Shown: piece after piece, positions 9,670 through 19,132 of the stretch
How positions within the stretch are numbered: the first letter of the stretch is position 1
How the letters are laid out: every line of letters starts with the position of its first letter
NCBI GenBank assembly: GCA_017623655.1
Contig: JAGAON010000007.1
Coordinates: 62,001 to 126,000, forward strand
From: Prevotella sp.
GTDB lineage: Bacteria; Bacteroidota; Bacteroidia; Bacteroidales; Bacteroidaceae
DNA: 64,000 nt
Direction of reading: 5' to 3'
Notes under the pieces: model-generated
What the model was told of the DNA's origin: nothing
Database searches by the model: none
The model's input: the letters and a program-made list of their open reading frames with translations, nothing else
Position numbers and translations under genes: made by a program

Positions 9670-10110
9670 ATGGAGCACACAGCATATCTCGCTCTGGGAA
9701 CAAACCTCGGCGACAAGGAGCGGAATATCCTTGAAGCCTACCGGCAGATAGAACTGTCCGTGGGGAAGATACTGCGCAAATCATCGTACTACCACTCTGA
9801 GCCTTGGGGGTTCTCATCGGCCAACGACTTTGTGAACACGGCGATATGCTGTTCCACCAAGCTCACTCCGAGGCAGTTACTCGATGCTACGCAGGACATA
9901 GAACGGGCCATGGGGCGCACGATGAAGTCCGAACACGGGGAGTATCACGACCGTATCATAGACATAGACATACTCTATTATGATGACATGACGGTGGAAG
10001 AGCCGGACCTGCGCATCCCGCATCCGCTGATGAAGGAACGTCCTTTCGTCATGATTCCATTGGGAGAGATAAGAAATGACAGCAATAACACTGACAGAAA
10101 AAGCAACTAA
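9670..10110 (+). CDS. folK: 6-hydroxymethyl-7,8-dihydropterin pyrophosphokinase FolK
   Basis: Makes the pyrophosphorylated pterin for folate synthesis, using ATP. The 146 residues show LALGTNLGDKERNI at the start, SEPWGF, and the HPPK signature DRIIDIDILYYDD followed by LRIPHPLMKERPFV. It is the last gene of the ftsX operon. Its 3' end runs to within 11 nt of the likely start of the DUF4861 gene, so some read-through is possible. Confidence 0.95.
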   Translation: MEHTAYLALGTNLGDKERNILEAYRQIELSVGKILRKSSYYHSEPWGFSSANDFVNTAICCSTKLTPRQLLDATQDIERAMGRTMKSEHGEYHDRIIDIDILYYDDMTVEEPDLRIPHPLMKERPFVMIPLGEIRNDSNNTDRKSN

Positions 10111-10120
10111 TCTTACATAT

Positions 10121-11359
10121 ATGAACTACCTACTAACTATCATTGCAGCGCTGCTATGCACGGGTATGGCGTCCGCTGCCACAAAAACAGTCACAGTAAC
10201 AGTGACAAACCCATCGGCTTTCGGGCGCAAGGCGGTGCCGGTGGTGATGGAGGTGGACGACGATGTGCGTTCCGCCTCGGTAAGACTGGACGGCAAGGAG
10301 ATTCCTTGCCAGCTGGATGATCTTGACGATGACGGCGAGTTTGACGAACTGGCGTTCCTTACCGACATGCAAAGCAAGGAGAGACAAGTGTTCTCCGTGG
10401 AGCTGTCAACAACGGGACAGCCGCGCCAATACCCTGCCGTGACATACGGATATCTCGGCATACGCGACAGGGACAAGTCCGCAAAGACGCAGAAACACCA
10501 GCGCATCACGTCGGTAACGTTCCCTAAGGAGACCAATCCTTACAACTATATCTTTCCGCACGGAGCCGTAATGGAGAATGACATGGTCGGGTTCAGGGTC
10601 TATTGTGACCACCGCCAGTCCATAGACTACTACGGACACCGCATTCTTAAGGCCGACATTGCGGAGACAGGGTTCTATCCTTCCAAGGAACAGAAGGCCG
10701 CAAACTCAGGCGATGACGTGCTATACACCGGCAGTACGTACGGTTGCGGAGCGTTACACGGATGGAACGGCAAGACAGCCGTAATGTTCGAGAACGTCAG
10801 AAACCGCACACAGACAGTGGTGACAGACGGCCCCGTGAGGACGATACTCGACATAACCAACAAGGGTTGGCAGCCGGTCGAGGGACGCAAGCCGGTCGAT
10901 ATTACCACACGCTACATCCTTTACGCCGGTCACCGCGACGTGAAAGTGGAGGCAGAGTTCTCCCGTGACGTGGCCGACATACCCCTTTCAACCGGCATTG
11001 TGGATATAGTTGAAGGATCGGAGGAGTTCACCGACAAGGCTGGACTGCGCGGATGCTGGGGTACAGCGTGCGCCGGCAACAACCCGAAAGTGTATGATAC
11101 GCACACGGTCGGGCTGGGAATAGCCGTGCCGAAGCGGTATTATAAAGGCGACAGCCACTTCACCGACGGCAAGGAAAAGCTGCCAAACCAAGCATACGTG
11201 CAGGTGGTCGGGACACGAGGTGACGAGCTTGACTATTGGTTTACAGTCACCTGCGACATGGAAAGCTTCGGGTTCAAGACATCAAAGGAATGGTTTGACT
11301 ACCTGAAAGAGTGGAAAAAGCAACTCGACACGCCTGTCATCATAAAGACAAACGACTAA
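10121..11359 (+). CDS. Secreted DUF4861 family protein
   Basis: 412 residues from the chosen ATG at 10121, which begins directly with a signal peptide (MNYLLTIIAALLCTGMASA). The longer frame from 10076 adds 15 residues and would overlap folK, so I rejected it. The rest is soluble and beta-rich, with VTVTNPSAFGRKAVPV near the start and a long central region with GSTYGCGALHGWNG. It fits DUF4861, which in Bacteroidota often sits beside pectin and uronate genes; no reaction is known to me. Placed just before a IIC permease and KduI, it probably acts on an unsaturated uronate in the periplasm (inference). Confidence 0.8.
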   Translation: MNYLLTIIAALLCTGMASAATKTVTVTVTNPSAFGRKAVPVVMEVDDDVRSASVRLDGKEIPCQLDDLDDDGEFDELAFLTDMQSKERQVFSVELSTTGQPRQYPAVTYGYLGIRDRDKSAKTQKHQRITSVTFPKETNPYNYIFPHGAVMENDMVGFRVYCDHRQSIDYYGHRILKADIAETGFYPSKEQKAANSGDDVLYTGSTYGCGALHGWNGKTAVMFENVRNRTQTVVTDGPVRTILDITNKGWQPVEGRKPVDITTRYILYAGHRDVKVEAEFSRDVADIPLSTGIVDIVEGSEEFTDKAGLRGCWGTACAGNNPKVYDTHTVGLGIAVPKRYYKGDSHFTDGKEKLPNQAYVQVVGTRGDELDYWFTVTCDMESFGFKTSKEWFDYLKEWKKQLDTPVIIKTND

Positions 11360-11405
11360 AACAGCATAACAATATAACGCAACCCTAAAAAACAAAGACT
11401 ACTCA

Positions 11406-12785
11406 ATGGAAGCAGTATTCTCATATATCATCGGCCTTGGAGCCGCAGTCATGATGCCAATCATATTCACCATCCTCGGTGTCTGCATCGGTATCAAGTT
11501 CTCAAAAGCCCTTAAAAGCGGCCTGTATGTAGGCGTAGGCTTCGTCGGCCTCGGCGTAATCACCGGCCTTCTGACGTCAAGTCTCGGCCCCGCCCTGTCC
11601 CAAGTGGTGGAAATATACGGCCTTGAGCTTAACGTGTTCGACATGGGATGGCCCGCCGCGGCATCCGTAGCCTACAACACAACGGTAGGCGCTTTCATCA
11701 TTCCCGTATGCCTCGGCGTGAACCTTCTCCTGCTGCTTGCGGGATGCACACGCACCGTCAACATCGACCTTTGGAACTACTGGCACTTCGCCTTCATAGG
11801 GGCGGTGGTATATTTCCTTATGGACCACAGCATAGCGTGGGGGTTCTTCGCCGCCATCATCTGCTACATCGTGACGCTCGTCATGGCTGATCTCACGGCA
11901 AAGAAGTTCCAGAAGTTCTATCCCGGCATGGAAGGCATATCCATACCGCAGCCCTTCTGTCAGGGATTCACACCGTTCGCCATCGTCATCGGCAAGGTGC
12001 TGGACAAGATTCCGGGCTTTGACAAGCTGAACATCGACGCGGAAGGCATGAAAAAGAAGTTCGGCCTGTTCGGCGAACCGCTCTTCCTCGGCGTGATAAT
12101 AGGCATCATCATCGGCTGCCTTGCCTGCAAAGACACCACAGAACTCGTTGACAACATACCGGCAACACTCGGCCTTGGCATCAAGATGGGAGCCGTCATG
12201 GAGCTTATCCCGCGCATCACCAGCCTCTTCATCGAGGGTTTGAAGCCCATTTCCGAGGCCACACGCGAACTCATCGCCAAGAAGTTCGGCGCGGACAAGG
12301 AGTTCTATATCGGCATGTCCCCGGCTCTTGTGATAGGCCATCCCACCACACTCATCGTGAGCCTGCTGCTCATTCCCGTCACGCTCGTGCTGGCGGTAGC
12401 CCTTCCCGGCAACCAGTTCCTGCCGCTGGCATCACTCGCCGGCATGTTCTACGTATTCGTAATGGTGCTTCCCTACACCAACGGCAACGTGGTAAAGTCA
12501 TTCATCGTCGGCCTTGTCGTAATGGCGATAGGCCTTTACTTCGTCACCATCATGGCCGACAACTTCACCTCCGCCGCTCACGAAGTGTCCGCCGCACACC
12601 CCGATGACAAAGCCGTACAGGTGCCGGAGGGCTTCAGCGCCGGAGCGCTTGACTTCGCATCGTCGCCGCTTGCCTTCGCCATCTACGCCTGCATGAGATA
12701 CATCTCCTACATAGGCGCAGGCATCCTAACCATCCTCACCATCGCGCTCGTGGCATGGAACCGCGTGCGCATCAACAGGAAATAA
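11406..12785 (+). CDS. Galactitol-type PTS IIC permease, orphan
   Basis: A 459-residue polytopic membrane protein of the GatC-type EIIC family: MMPIIFTILGVCIGIKFSKAL at the N-terminus, PAAASVAYNTTVGAFIIPVCLGVN, then LFGEPLFLGVIIGIIIG and SPALVIGHPTTLIVSL. About ten membrane helices are visible. No EIIA, EIIB or HPr gene is nearby, and most Bacteroidales lack a complete phosphotransferase system, so it probably works without phosphorylation. Between DUF4861 and kduI, it is likely to carry a pectin-derived uronate across the inner membrane. Family assignment is firm, substrate is inferred. Confidence 0.85.
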   Translation: MEAVFSYIIGLGAAVMMPIIFTILGVCIGIKFSKALKSGLYVGVGFVGLGVITGLLTSSLGPALSQVVEIYGLELNVFDMGWPAAASVAYNTTVGAFIIPVCLGVNLLLLLAGCTRTVNIDLWNYWHFAFIGAVVYFLMDHSIAWGFFAAIICYIVTLVMADLTAKKFQKFYPGMEGISIPQPFCQGFTPFAIVIGKVLDKIPGFDKLNIDAEGMKKKFGLFGEPLFLGVIIGIIIGCLACKDTTELVDNIPATLGLGIKMGAVMELIPRITSLFIEGLKPISEATRELIAKKFGADKEFYIGMSPALVIGHPTTLIVSLLLIPVTLVLAVALPGNQFLPLASLAGMFYVFVMVLPYTNGNVVKSFIVGLVVMAIGLYFVTIMADNFTSAAHEVSAAHPDDKAVQVPEGFSAGALDFASSPLAFAIYACMRYISYIGAGILTILTIALVAWNRVRINRK

Positions 12786-12820
12786 CGCATCATACAAACT
12801 AAACTAACATTATATACAAC

Positions 12821-13795
12821 ATGAAGAAAGTATTAGCCACCGCTGCACTGGCAGTCGCAGCACTCGGCGCAACAGCGCAACAGAACGTAAAATTCCAGAC
12901 AGCGTGCCATCCAAGGGACGTGATGCACTACGACACACAGACCCTCCGTGACCGTTTCGTGATGGAAAAAGTAATGTCACCGGACGAGATAAACCTGACA
13001 TACTCACAGTATGACCGTTTCATCTTCGGCGGAGCAATGCCTGTAACCAAGGACCTGAAGATAGAAAACTTCACCGCTCTCGGCCTTTCCGTTGACAAGA
13101 CCATCAAGGAGCCCTACTTCCTCTACAACCGCGAGATGGGCATCATCAACTGCGGACAGGGCGAAGGCTCCGTAATCGTTGACGGCAAGGAGTACGTCCT
13201 CGGCCCGAAAGAGGCACTCTACATCGGCCGCGGCCATATAGACAAGGACAAGGACGTGAACAAAGAGGTGGTCTTCCGCTCAAAAGACGGCAAGAACCCC
13301 GCCAAGTTCTACATCAACTCCGCCACCGCCCACAAGCACTACAAGACACAGTGGGTTACTCTCGACGGCCGCAAAGGCTCGCTGAAAGCCGCCGTATGGG
13401 GCCCGGTAGGAACGAAAGAGGAGGCCAACGGCCGCACTATCTACAAGCTCATCGTGCGTGACGCGCTGCAAGAAGGCCCCTGCCAGTTGCAGATGGGTCT
13501 CACACAGCTTGAACCCGGAGCCGTATGGAACACCATGCCGCCTCACACACACGGCCGCCGCATAGAGGCATACTATTACTTCAACCTCCCAGAAGGCCAG
13601 ACCATATCACACGTTATGGGCGAACCGCAGGAGACACGCAACGTATGGCTGCACAACGAGCAGGCCATCATGTCACCCGAGTGGTCAATACACGCAGCCA
13701 GCGGAACATACTACTACACCTTCATCTGGGGTATGGCAGGCGAGAACCTTGAATACAACGACAAGGACGTAGTGCCGGTAATAGACATACGATAA
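12821..13795 (+). CDS. kduI: 5-keto-4-deoxyuronate isomerase KduI with an export signal
   Basis: Interconverts 5-keto-4-deoxyuronate and 2,5-diketo-3-deoxygluconate in pectin catabolism. The zinc site of KduI is intact: His242, His244, Glu249 ([10 protein letters not shown]) and His291 (WSIHAAS). The core starts with [20 protein letters not shown]. What is odd is the N-terminus: [20 protein letters not shown] is a classic signal peptide with an AXA-type cleavage site, about 20 residues longer than the cytosolic enzyme. There is no other ATG before the conserved core. So the enzyme is predicted to be periplasmic. It lies 35 nt after the IIC permease gene, most likely in one transcript. Confidence 0.93.
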   Translation: MKKVLATAALAVAALGATAQQNVKFQTACHPRDVMHYDTQTLRDRFVMEKVMSPDEINLTYSQYDRFIFGGAMPVTKDLKIENFTALGLSVDKTIKEPYFLYNREMGIINCGQGEGSVIVDGKEYVLGPKEALYIGRGHIDKDKDVNKEVVFRSKDGKNPAKFYINSATAHKHYKTQWVTLDGRKGSLKAAVWGPVGTKEEANGRTIYKLIVRDALQEGPCQLQMGLTQLEPGAVWNTMPPHTHGRRIEAYYYFNLPEGQTISHVMGEPQETRNVWLHNEQAIMSPEWSIHAASGTYYYTFIWGMAGENLEYNDKDVVPVIDIR

Positions 13796-13819
13796 CGCAC
13801 ATTAAGCAGCAACAACGCA

Positions 13820-14509
13820 GTGGAGACTTCAGAATTCATACGCAAGCTGACAGGCAGATACCTGTGGCTGAACCTACTTGCCATGGCATTAACCATAGCA
13901 TTACTGGTTCTTGGCGTAAGCGTGGCAATGGATATATACACACGCCACGGTGAGTCAATCACCATTCCCGACGTGCGCAAGCATTCATACGAAGCCTCCC
14001 GCAAAGCACTCACGGCTCTTGGCATGGACGTTGTCATCAATGACACCGGCTATGTCAAGAGCCTTCCGCCCGGAACAATACTCGACCAGCTGCCACTGCC
14101 GGGCACGATAGTAAAGAGCGGGCGCACCATTTACCTGACAATCAACGCCTCCGACTCGCCGACACTCGTGTTGCCGGACATCATAGACAACTGCTCCCTG
14201 CGCGAAGCCATGGCACGCCTGTCGGCGTTAGGCTTCAAGCTCAACCCGCCGCAATACGTTTCGGGAGAACGGGACTGGGTGTACGGCATCACAGCCAACG
14301 GCAAAAGCCTTTCCTACGGCGACCGCGTTTCCATAGAAAGCAAGCTGACAATACAGGTAGGCGACGGCCACCGCAACGCGGCAGACTCCATATACATGAC
14401 GGACATACCGGATGATTACGGCATGGACGGGTTTGACACCGGCAATGAAGGAAGCATGGAAGTGGAAGAAGCAGGCGGCAGCGGCGACGACTTCGAGATA
14501 ATAGAATAG
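13820..14509 (+). CDS. PASTA domain membrane protein
   Basis: 229 residues starting at a GTG. The next ATG lies inside the membrane helix, and the residues encoded from GTG match the usual start of this family in Bacteroidales. A single membrane anchor (about 15-40) is followed by two PASTA domains (about 48-112 and 115-180: ITIPDVRKHSYEASRKAL..., LVLPDIIDNCSLREAM...) and an acidic tail rich in Glu, Gly and Asp. PASTA domains bind muropeptides or beta-lactams in other proteins, but no kinase or transpeptidase part is present. It stands before rluD and ddl, an order often seen in this group. Confidence 0.87.
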   Translation: METSEFIRKLTGRYLWLNLLAMALTIALLVLGVSVAMDIYTRHGESITIPDVRKHSYEASRKALTALGMDVVINDTGYVKSLPPGTILDQLPLPGTIVKSGRTIYLTINASDSPTLVLPDIIDNCSLREAMARLSALGFKLNPPQYVSGERDWVYGITANGKSLSYGDRVSIESKLTIQVGDGHRNAADSIYMTDIPDDYGMDGFDTGNEGSMEVEEAGGSGDDFEIIE

Positions 14510-14576
14510 CAACGGCAGGACGGGACACCATCCCCTTCCGCAAACGCCTGACAGTCAAAGGCGAAAAGACGCCATC

Positions 14577-14662
14577 GCAATCAGCACCTGATTGCACAGT
14601 AATCAGCACCCGATTACCGCATGATCAGCACCTGATTACAATGCAATCAGCACCCTTTCGCG
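14577..14662. repeat. ATCAGCACC-family 22-bp tandem array, copy 2
   Basis: Four units in direct repeat at a 22-nt period. Each begins ATCAGCACC[TC]GATT and ends in about eight variable bases; the last unit is truncated as ATCAGCACCCTTTCG. The array fills the gap between the PASTA gene and rluD and contains an in-frame ATG (14641) that would wrongly extend rluD. Confidence 0.85.
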
Positions 14663-14727
14663 AAGGCATCCGCATCATGCGGCTATTTAGCCGCCGCACT
14701 GTCACAACTACACCACCGCCATATTAT

Positions 14728-15810
14728 ATGGAAGAGACATACGACATAGAAGACTTTGACGAGCTGGAACCCGCAGGGGAAAACGCCAACACACCGGACG
14801 AAGACACCCTCTTCGAGCACTTCCGGTGCGAGGTGGCCCCCGGACAAGTACCGGTACGCATAGACAAATACCTCTTCGAGAGAATGCAACACTCGTCCCG
14901 CAACCGCATACAGGCGGCTGCGGAGGCGGGTTTTATTTTTGTCAACAACCGCCAAGTCAAGTCAAACTACAAGGTAAGGCCGGCAGATGTCATCACGCTG
15001 ATGCTGCGCCAGCCCAAGCATGACACCACCATCTACCCGGAAGACATACCCCTCGACATAGTGTATGAGGACGACGCGCTGATGGTTATCAACAAACCGG
15101 CGGGCATGGTGGTACACCCCGGCGCGGGAAACTTCAGCGGGACACTCATCAATGCCGTGGCGTGGCACATGAAAGACGTGCCCGACTTTGACCCGAACTC
15201 CCCGGAGGTGGGACTCGTACACCGCATAGACAAGGACACCAGCGGGCTGCTGGTGGTGGCGAAGACACCCGATGCCAAGTCAAGCCTCGGCAAACAGTTC
15301 TTCAACCACGACACACACCGCTCCTACAACTGCCTCGTCTGGGGACACTTTACCGAAGACAGCGGACGCATAGAGGGCAACATCACCCGCGACCCCAAGG
15401 ACCGCCTGCGCATGACCGTGGCGCCTCCCGGCTCGGACATAGGCAAACCCGCCGTCACACACTGGAAGGTGATGGAGAAATACGGTTACACCACCCTCGT
15501 GGAATGCGTGCTCGAGACAGGCCGCACACACCAGATAAGAGCCCACATGAAGCACATCGGGCACCCGCTCTTCGGCGACGAGCGGTACGGCGGGACAGAG
15601 ATACTGCGCGGACAACGCTCCGCCTCCTACAAGGCATACATACAAAACTGCTTCAACCTCTGCCCGCGGCAGGCACTGCACGCACGCACCCTCGGGTTCA
15701 GACACCCCATTACGGGCGAGCAGATGGACTTCACCAGCGAATGGCCGGCAGACTTTGCGGCGCTGATAGACAAATGGAGAAAACTAACACAAAATACAAT
15801 CATCAAATGA
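14728..15810 (+). CDS. rluD: 23S rRNA pseudouridine synthase RluD
   Basis: Forms pseudouridines in helix 69 of 23S rRNA. From the ATG at 14728 (360 residues) there is an acidic lead, an S4 domain (about 43-100, VRIDKYLFERMQHSSRN) and the catalytic domain with HRIDKDTSGLLVV, catalytic Asp168, and LETGRTHQIRAHM. An open frame continues upstream to 14641, but that start is inside the intergenic repeat; 14677 is another possibility. The stop codon overlaps the ddl start as ATGA. Confidence 0.93.
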   Translation: MEETYDIEDFDELEPAGENANTPDEDTLFEHFRCEVAPGQVPVRIDKYLFERMQHSSRNRIQAAAEAGFIFVNNRQVKSNYKVRPADVITLMLRQPKHDTTIYPEDIPLDIVYEDDALMVINKPAGMVVHPGAGNFSGTLINAVAWHMKDVPDFDPNSPEVGLVHRIDKDTSGLLVVAKTPDAKSSLGKQFFNHDTHRSYNCLVWGHFTEDSGRIEGNITRDPKDRLRMTVAPPGSDIGKPAVTHWKVMEKYGYTTLVECVLETGRTHQIRAHMKHIGHPLFGDERYGGTEILRGQRSASYKAYIQNCFNLCPRQALHARTLGFRHPITGEQMDFTSEWPADFAALIDKWRKLTQNTIIK

Positions 15811-16799
15811 AACGTACAATAGCAGTAATCTGCGGCGGCGACTCATCCGAGCATGACGTGTCACTGCGCTCAGGAGCAGGCATATACTCCTTCTTCAACA
15901 AGGACAGATACGATGTCTTTATCGTTGACATCAAGGGGCTGGACTGGCACGTCAACCTGCCCGACGGCACCACATCGCGCATTGACCGCAACGACTTCTC
16001 GTTCCAAATGGGCGGGGAGAAGAAGACTTTTGACTATGCCTACATCACCATACACGGCACTCCCGGCGAGAACGGACTGCTTCAAGGCTACTTCGACCTG
16101 CTGCATCTGCCCTACTCCACCAGCGGGGTACTGGTGGAGGCCATGACCTTTGACAAGTTCGTACTGAACAACTACCTGCGCCAGTTCGGCGTAAGCGTGG
16201 CGGAAAGCATACTCGTACGTCATGGCGAGGAGCACAACATCACCGAGGAGAGCATCCTCTCCACCGTGGGTTTCCCATGTTTCGTCAAGCCTGCCGCAGA
16301 CGGTTCCAGCTTCGGAGTGAGCCGGGTGAACAAGTACCAACAGCTCGCCTCTGCCCTTGACAAGGCTTTCTGCGAGAACGACACGGCCATGATCGAGAGT
16401 TTCCTCGACGGCACCGAGATTTCGCAAGGCGTGTATAAGACGCGCGACAAGAGCGTTGTGCTGCCGGCAACGGAGGTGGTTACCAACAACGAGTTCTTCG
16501 ATTTCGACGCGAAATATAACGGACAGGTGCAGGAGATAACCCCCGCACGCCTTGCGCCGGAAACGGCTGAGCGCGTGGCGAAGATTACATCGGCCATCTA
16601 TGACATACTGCACGCCAACGGCATCATACGCATTGACTACATCATAAGCAAGAACGCCGACGGCACAGACAAGATAAACATGCTGGAAGTGAACACCACG
16701 CCGGGCATGACACCCACCTCATTCATCCCGCAGCAGGTACGCGCCGCAGGGCTGAAGATGGAGGATGTCCTCGCGGACATTGTGGAGAACCAGTTTTAA
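15807..16799 (+). CDS. ddl: D-alanine--D-alanine ligase
   Basis: Joins two D-alanines with ATP for the peptidoglycan pentapeptide. The 330 residues begin with AVICGGDSSEHDVSLRSG and include HGTPGENGLLQGYFDLL, the ATP-grasp segment PCFVKPAADGSSFGVSRV, and the metal-binding end INMLEVNTTPGMTPTSFIPQ. I chose 15807 because it overlaps the rluD stop by 4 nt and starts at the conserved core. An upstream open frame to 15504 is only read-through of the rluD region. Confidence 0.96.
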   Translation: MKRTIAVICGGDSSEHDVSLRSGAGIYSFFNKDRYDVFIVDIKGLDWHVNLPDGTTSRIDRNDFSFQMGGEKKTFDYAYITIHGTPGENGLLQGYFDLLHLPYSTSGVLVEAMTFDKFVLNNYLRQFGVSVAESILVRHGEEHNITEESILSTVGFPCFVKPAADGSSFGVSRVNKYQQLASALDKAFCENDTAMIESFLDGTEISQGVYKTRDKSVVLPATEVVTNNEFFDFDAKYNGQVQEITPARLAPETAERVAKITSAIYDILHANGIIRIDYIISKNADGTDKINMLEVNTTPGMTPTSFIPQQVRAAGLKMEDVLADIVENQF

Positions 16800-16816
16800 C
16801 AGATTGCGACACATGA

Positions 16817-16926
16817 ATTAAAAGTTAAGAACTAAGAATTAAAAATTATGATTACGCAACGGAATGGCTATGCGTCCGCCACAAAAAGCGGCAACTTTTA
16901 ATTTATAATTCTTAATTGTTAATTTT
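16817..16926. repeat. AT-rich imperfect inverted repeat
   Basis: Left arm about 16817-16850 (TTAAGAACTAAGAATTAAAA core) and right arm about 16893-16926 are imperfect complements separated by about 42 nt. The right arm also contains TAATTTTG (16920-16927), a possible -7 box for the acyltransferase gene. Similar ATTCTTAATT repeats are common between genes in this group. Confidence 0.6.
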
Positions 16927-16949
16927 GCGAAGCTAACTTACCCTCTCTT

Positions 16950-18149
16950 ATGAACATACACGACTTTGACGAGATACGCCCCTACTCTGTGGAAGAGATG
17001 CCGGTAATCTTCAACGAACTGCTTGCCGACAGACAGTTCAACCATATCATGAAAGCCATCATACCGGGTGTTCCCGGCAAGCTGCGCAACGCCATGCTGC
17101 GCCTGATGTACCGTGGAATACGCAGCCCGCAGGACTTCCAGCTGCGCTTTATGAAGCCCATCGTGCGATATATAATATGGAAATGCACCGCGGGACTGAC
17201 CTTCAGCTATCCCCGTGAACTGTCAAAACACGGCCGGTACGTATTCCTTTCCAACCACCGCGACATCGTTCTCGACTCCGCCTTCCTCGATGTATCACTG
17301 GAAAAACACGGCTTCGACCGCACGGTGGAGATAGGCATAGGCGACAATCTGCTCATCTATCCGTGGATAAAGAAACTCGTCCGCATGAACAAGGCGTTCA
17401 CCGTGCGCCGCGGACTGACCACACACGAGATGATGAGGTCATCGGTTCTCATGAGCCAATACATACACTTCGCCGTCAATGGCAAGCAGGAGAACGTATG
17501 GATAGCGCAGCGCGAGGGACGGGCAAAGGACTCTGACGACCGGACACAGGACTCAGTGCTCAAGATGTTCTGCCTCGGAGCGCCGGAAGAGATAGTGAAA
17601 CGGCCGGGACTGACGCCCGGAGGAAGCGTGGTAGAGGCACTGAAAGACCTGTATATCACACCTCTCACCATCTCATACGAGTACGACCCGTGCGACTATC
17701 TCAAGGCAGAAGAGTTCCAGTTCAAGCGTGACGTGCCGGGATGGAAGAAGTCAAAGCAGGACGATCTCAACAACATGAAGACGGGAATACTCGGCAAAAA
17801 GGGACGGGTACACTATGAGTTGGCACCGTGTATCAACGCATGGCTATCCACAATCGACACCGACCTGCCGAAGAAAGAGGTGTTCCGCATTGTGGCGGAG
17901 CATATAGACCACGAGATACACTCGCGCTACCGTCTCTACCCCGGCAACTGGATTGCCATGGACGAGCTTGACGGAACCGACAACAGCGACAAGTATAACG
18001 GCAGGGACAGGCAACGGTTCGAGGAGTATCTGCAACAACAAATAGCGAAAGTGAGGGTTCCCAATCCTGACAATGCATTCCTCAGGGAGCGTATGCTCAC
18101 CATGTACGCCAACCCGGCACGCAACTTTCTCGCGGCTGCCAAGGCATGA
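16950..18149 (+). CDS. PlsC-like acyltransferase
   Basis: 399 residues with the glycerolipid acyltransferase motif SNHRDIVLDSAFLDV (about 101-115) and a second block TVRRGLTTHEMM (about 150-161), then VWIAQREGRAKDSDDRTQDS. It is predicted to acylate a glycerolipid or related acceptor at the inner membrane. It is longer than a minimal PlsC (about 240), with a C-terminal extension of unknown role, and no clear membrane helix is visible, so it is probably peripheral. The exact acceptor cannot be read from the sequence. Confidence 0.82.
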   Translation: MNIHDFDEIRPYSVEEMPVIFNELLADRQFNHIMKAIIPGVPGKLRNAMLRLMYRGIRSPQDFQLRFMKPIVRYIIWKCTAGLTFSYPRELSKHGRYVFLSNHRDIVLDSAFLDVSLEKHGFDRTVEIGIGDNLLIYPWIKKLVRMNKAFTVRRGLTTHEMMRSSVLMSQYIHFAVNGKQENVWIAQREGRAKDSDDRTQDSVLKMFCLGAPEEIVKRPGLTPGGSVVEALKDLYITPLTISYEYDPCDYLKAEEFQFKRDVPGWKKSKQDDLNNMKTGILGKKGRVHYELAPCINAWLSTIDTDLPKKEVFRIVAEHIDHEIHSRYRLYPGNWIAMDELDGTDNSDKYNGRDRQRFEEYLQQQIAKVRVPNPDNAFLRERMLTMYANPARNFLAAAKA

Positions 18150-18204
18150 CCGTGCATGAAAACACCGCCGTCCGCATCACCGACACAACTATACCGTCCA
18201 CCGT

Positions 18205-18897
18205 ATGTCACGACATTCCATCCTCCCCACCCTCCTTCTGGCAGCCTCAGCCATCCTCAACGCATCATGCACCCATGACGCTTACGAGACAGGTGACGGC
18301 GGACTGTCATATCTGCGTGCGGACTATGCCGACATAACGGTCAGCGGCGGCAAGGTGACGGACATACAGACCGACGACGATGTGCACCTGCCGACACCGC
18401 AAACCCTCACGGTCAGCGACCGGTTGCCGGCCGATACCATGCTGCGCCGCCTCATACACTACAACATGACGGATGCCTCCGCACCGGTGGAGATACTCAG
18501 TTTCACCCCCGTCTCCATCCTGCTGCCGCACGACAAGGCAGAGATAACCGGGGTAAAGAGAGACCCCGTAAGGCTGACAGCGGCGTGGATGGGGCGCAAC
18601 CGCCGCTACATCAACCTGCAACTGGGCCTGATGGTGGGCAACACCGACGGCAGTTCGGCTCCGCAAACGGTGCAGTTCCTCCGCGACTCCACCCACACCG
18701 CGGGCCGTGGAGCGGTCTTCCTGTCACTATACCACGACCAAGCCGGAATGCCGGAGTACTACACCGAGGATATGCACATCAGCCTACCGCTTGCCAGTCT
18801 CACGCCGGAAGGTATGCGGGCAGACACGGTAAGCGTCACCGTCAACACGTATTCCGGCACCGTAACAAAGCTGTTCGTCAGGCAAGACGAAGAATAA
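18205..18897 (+). CDS. NigD-like lipoprotein
   Basis: 230 residues. The N-terminus is a lipoprotein signal with lipobox LNASC (Cys22), so the mature protein is likely anchored in an envelope membrane. The segment LSYLRADYADITVSGGKVTDIQTDDD is characteristic of the NigD-like N-terminal domain of Bacteroidota; the second half is a beta-rich domain. NigD was named from a bacteriocin locus in Prevotella nigrescens, but there is no bacteriocin gene here and the molecular role is unknown. Confidence 0.75.
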   Translation: MSRHSILPTLLLAASAILNASCTHDAYETGDGGLSYLRADYADITVSGGKVTDIQTDDDVHLPTPQTLTVSDRLPADTMLRRLIHYNMTDASAPVEILSFTPVSILLPHDKAEITGVKRDPVRLTAAWMGRNRRYINLQLGLMVGNTDGSSAPQTVQFLRDSTHTAGRGAVFLSLYHDQAGMPEYYTEDMHISLPLASLTPEGMRADTVSVTVNTYSGTVTKLFVRQDEE

Positions 18898-18913
18898 ACA
18901 ACAACAATCAATC

Positions 18914-19132
18914 ATGGACAAGAAGACACTTGAATTTGTAACATACTGCATAAGCAAACTGTCGCAAGTGCTTAAATTGCCGCAACGGGAGGTTTATCGC
19001 CGGCTTAAGGAGTCGGGAATACTATACAATTATCTTGTTCCCTCATACGATGTTCTTCACACTTTCAGCTCACGTTACCTCATGGAGGACCTGACGGACT
19101 ACATGAAGGAGAAAGGAGTGTTGGCCAAATGA
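18914..19132 (+). CDS. DUF3791 protein, first copy of the cassette
   Basis: 72 residues, predicted helical, with LEFVTYCISKLSQVLKLPQREVYRRLKESGILYNY followed by a YDVLHT and LMEDLTDYMKEKG end. This matches DUF3791, a small family repeatedly found next to DUF3990. The stop overlaps the DUF3990 start by 4 nt. The likely role is as antitoxin or partner of the DUF3990 protein (inference from context). Confidence 0.82.
   Translation: MDKKTLEFVTYCISKLSQVLKLPQREVYRRLKESGILYNYLVPSYDVLHTFSSRYLMEDLTDYMKEKGVLAK

Noticed and set aside
14577-14662. 22-bp tandem units as a CRISPR array
   Set aside because: The variable part is only about eight bases, too short for spacers; there are no cas genes; related units occur as palindromes at other loci.
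14641-14727. Upstream extension of RluD
   Set aside because: The ATG lies in a dispersed repeat, and the added residues are not part of the S4 or catalytic domains.
15504-15806. N-terminal extension of D-Ala-D-Ala ligase
   Set aside because: It lies wholly inside rluD in another frame. The ligase core begins exactly at 15807 with an ATGA overlap.
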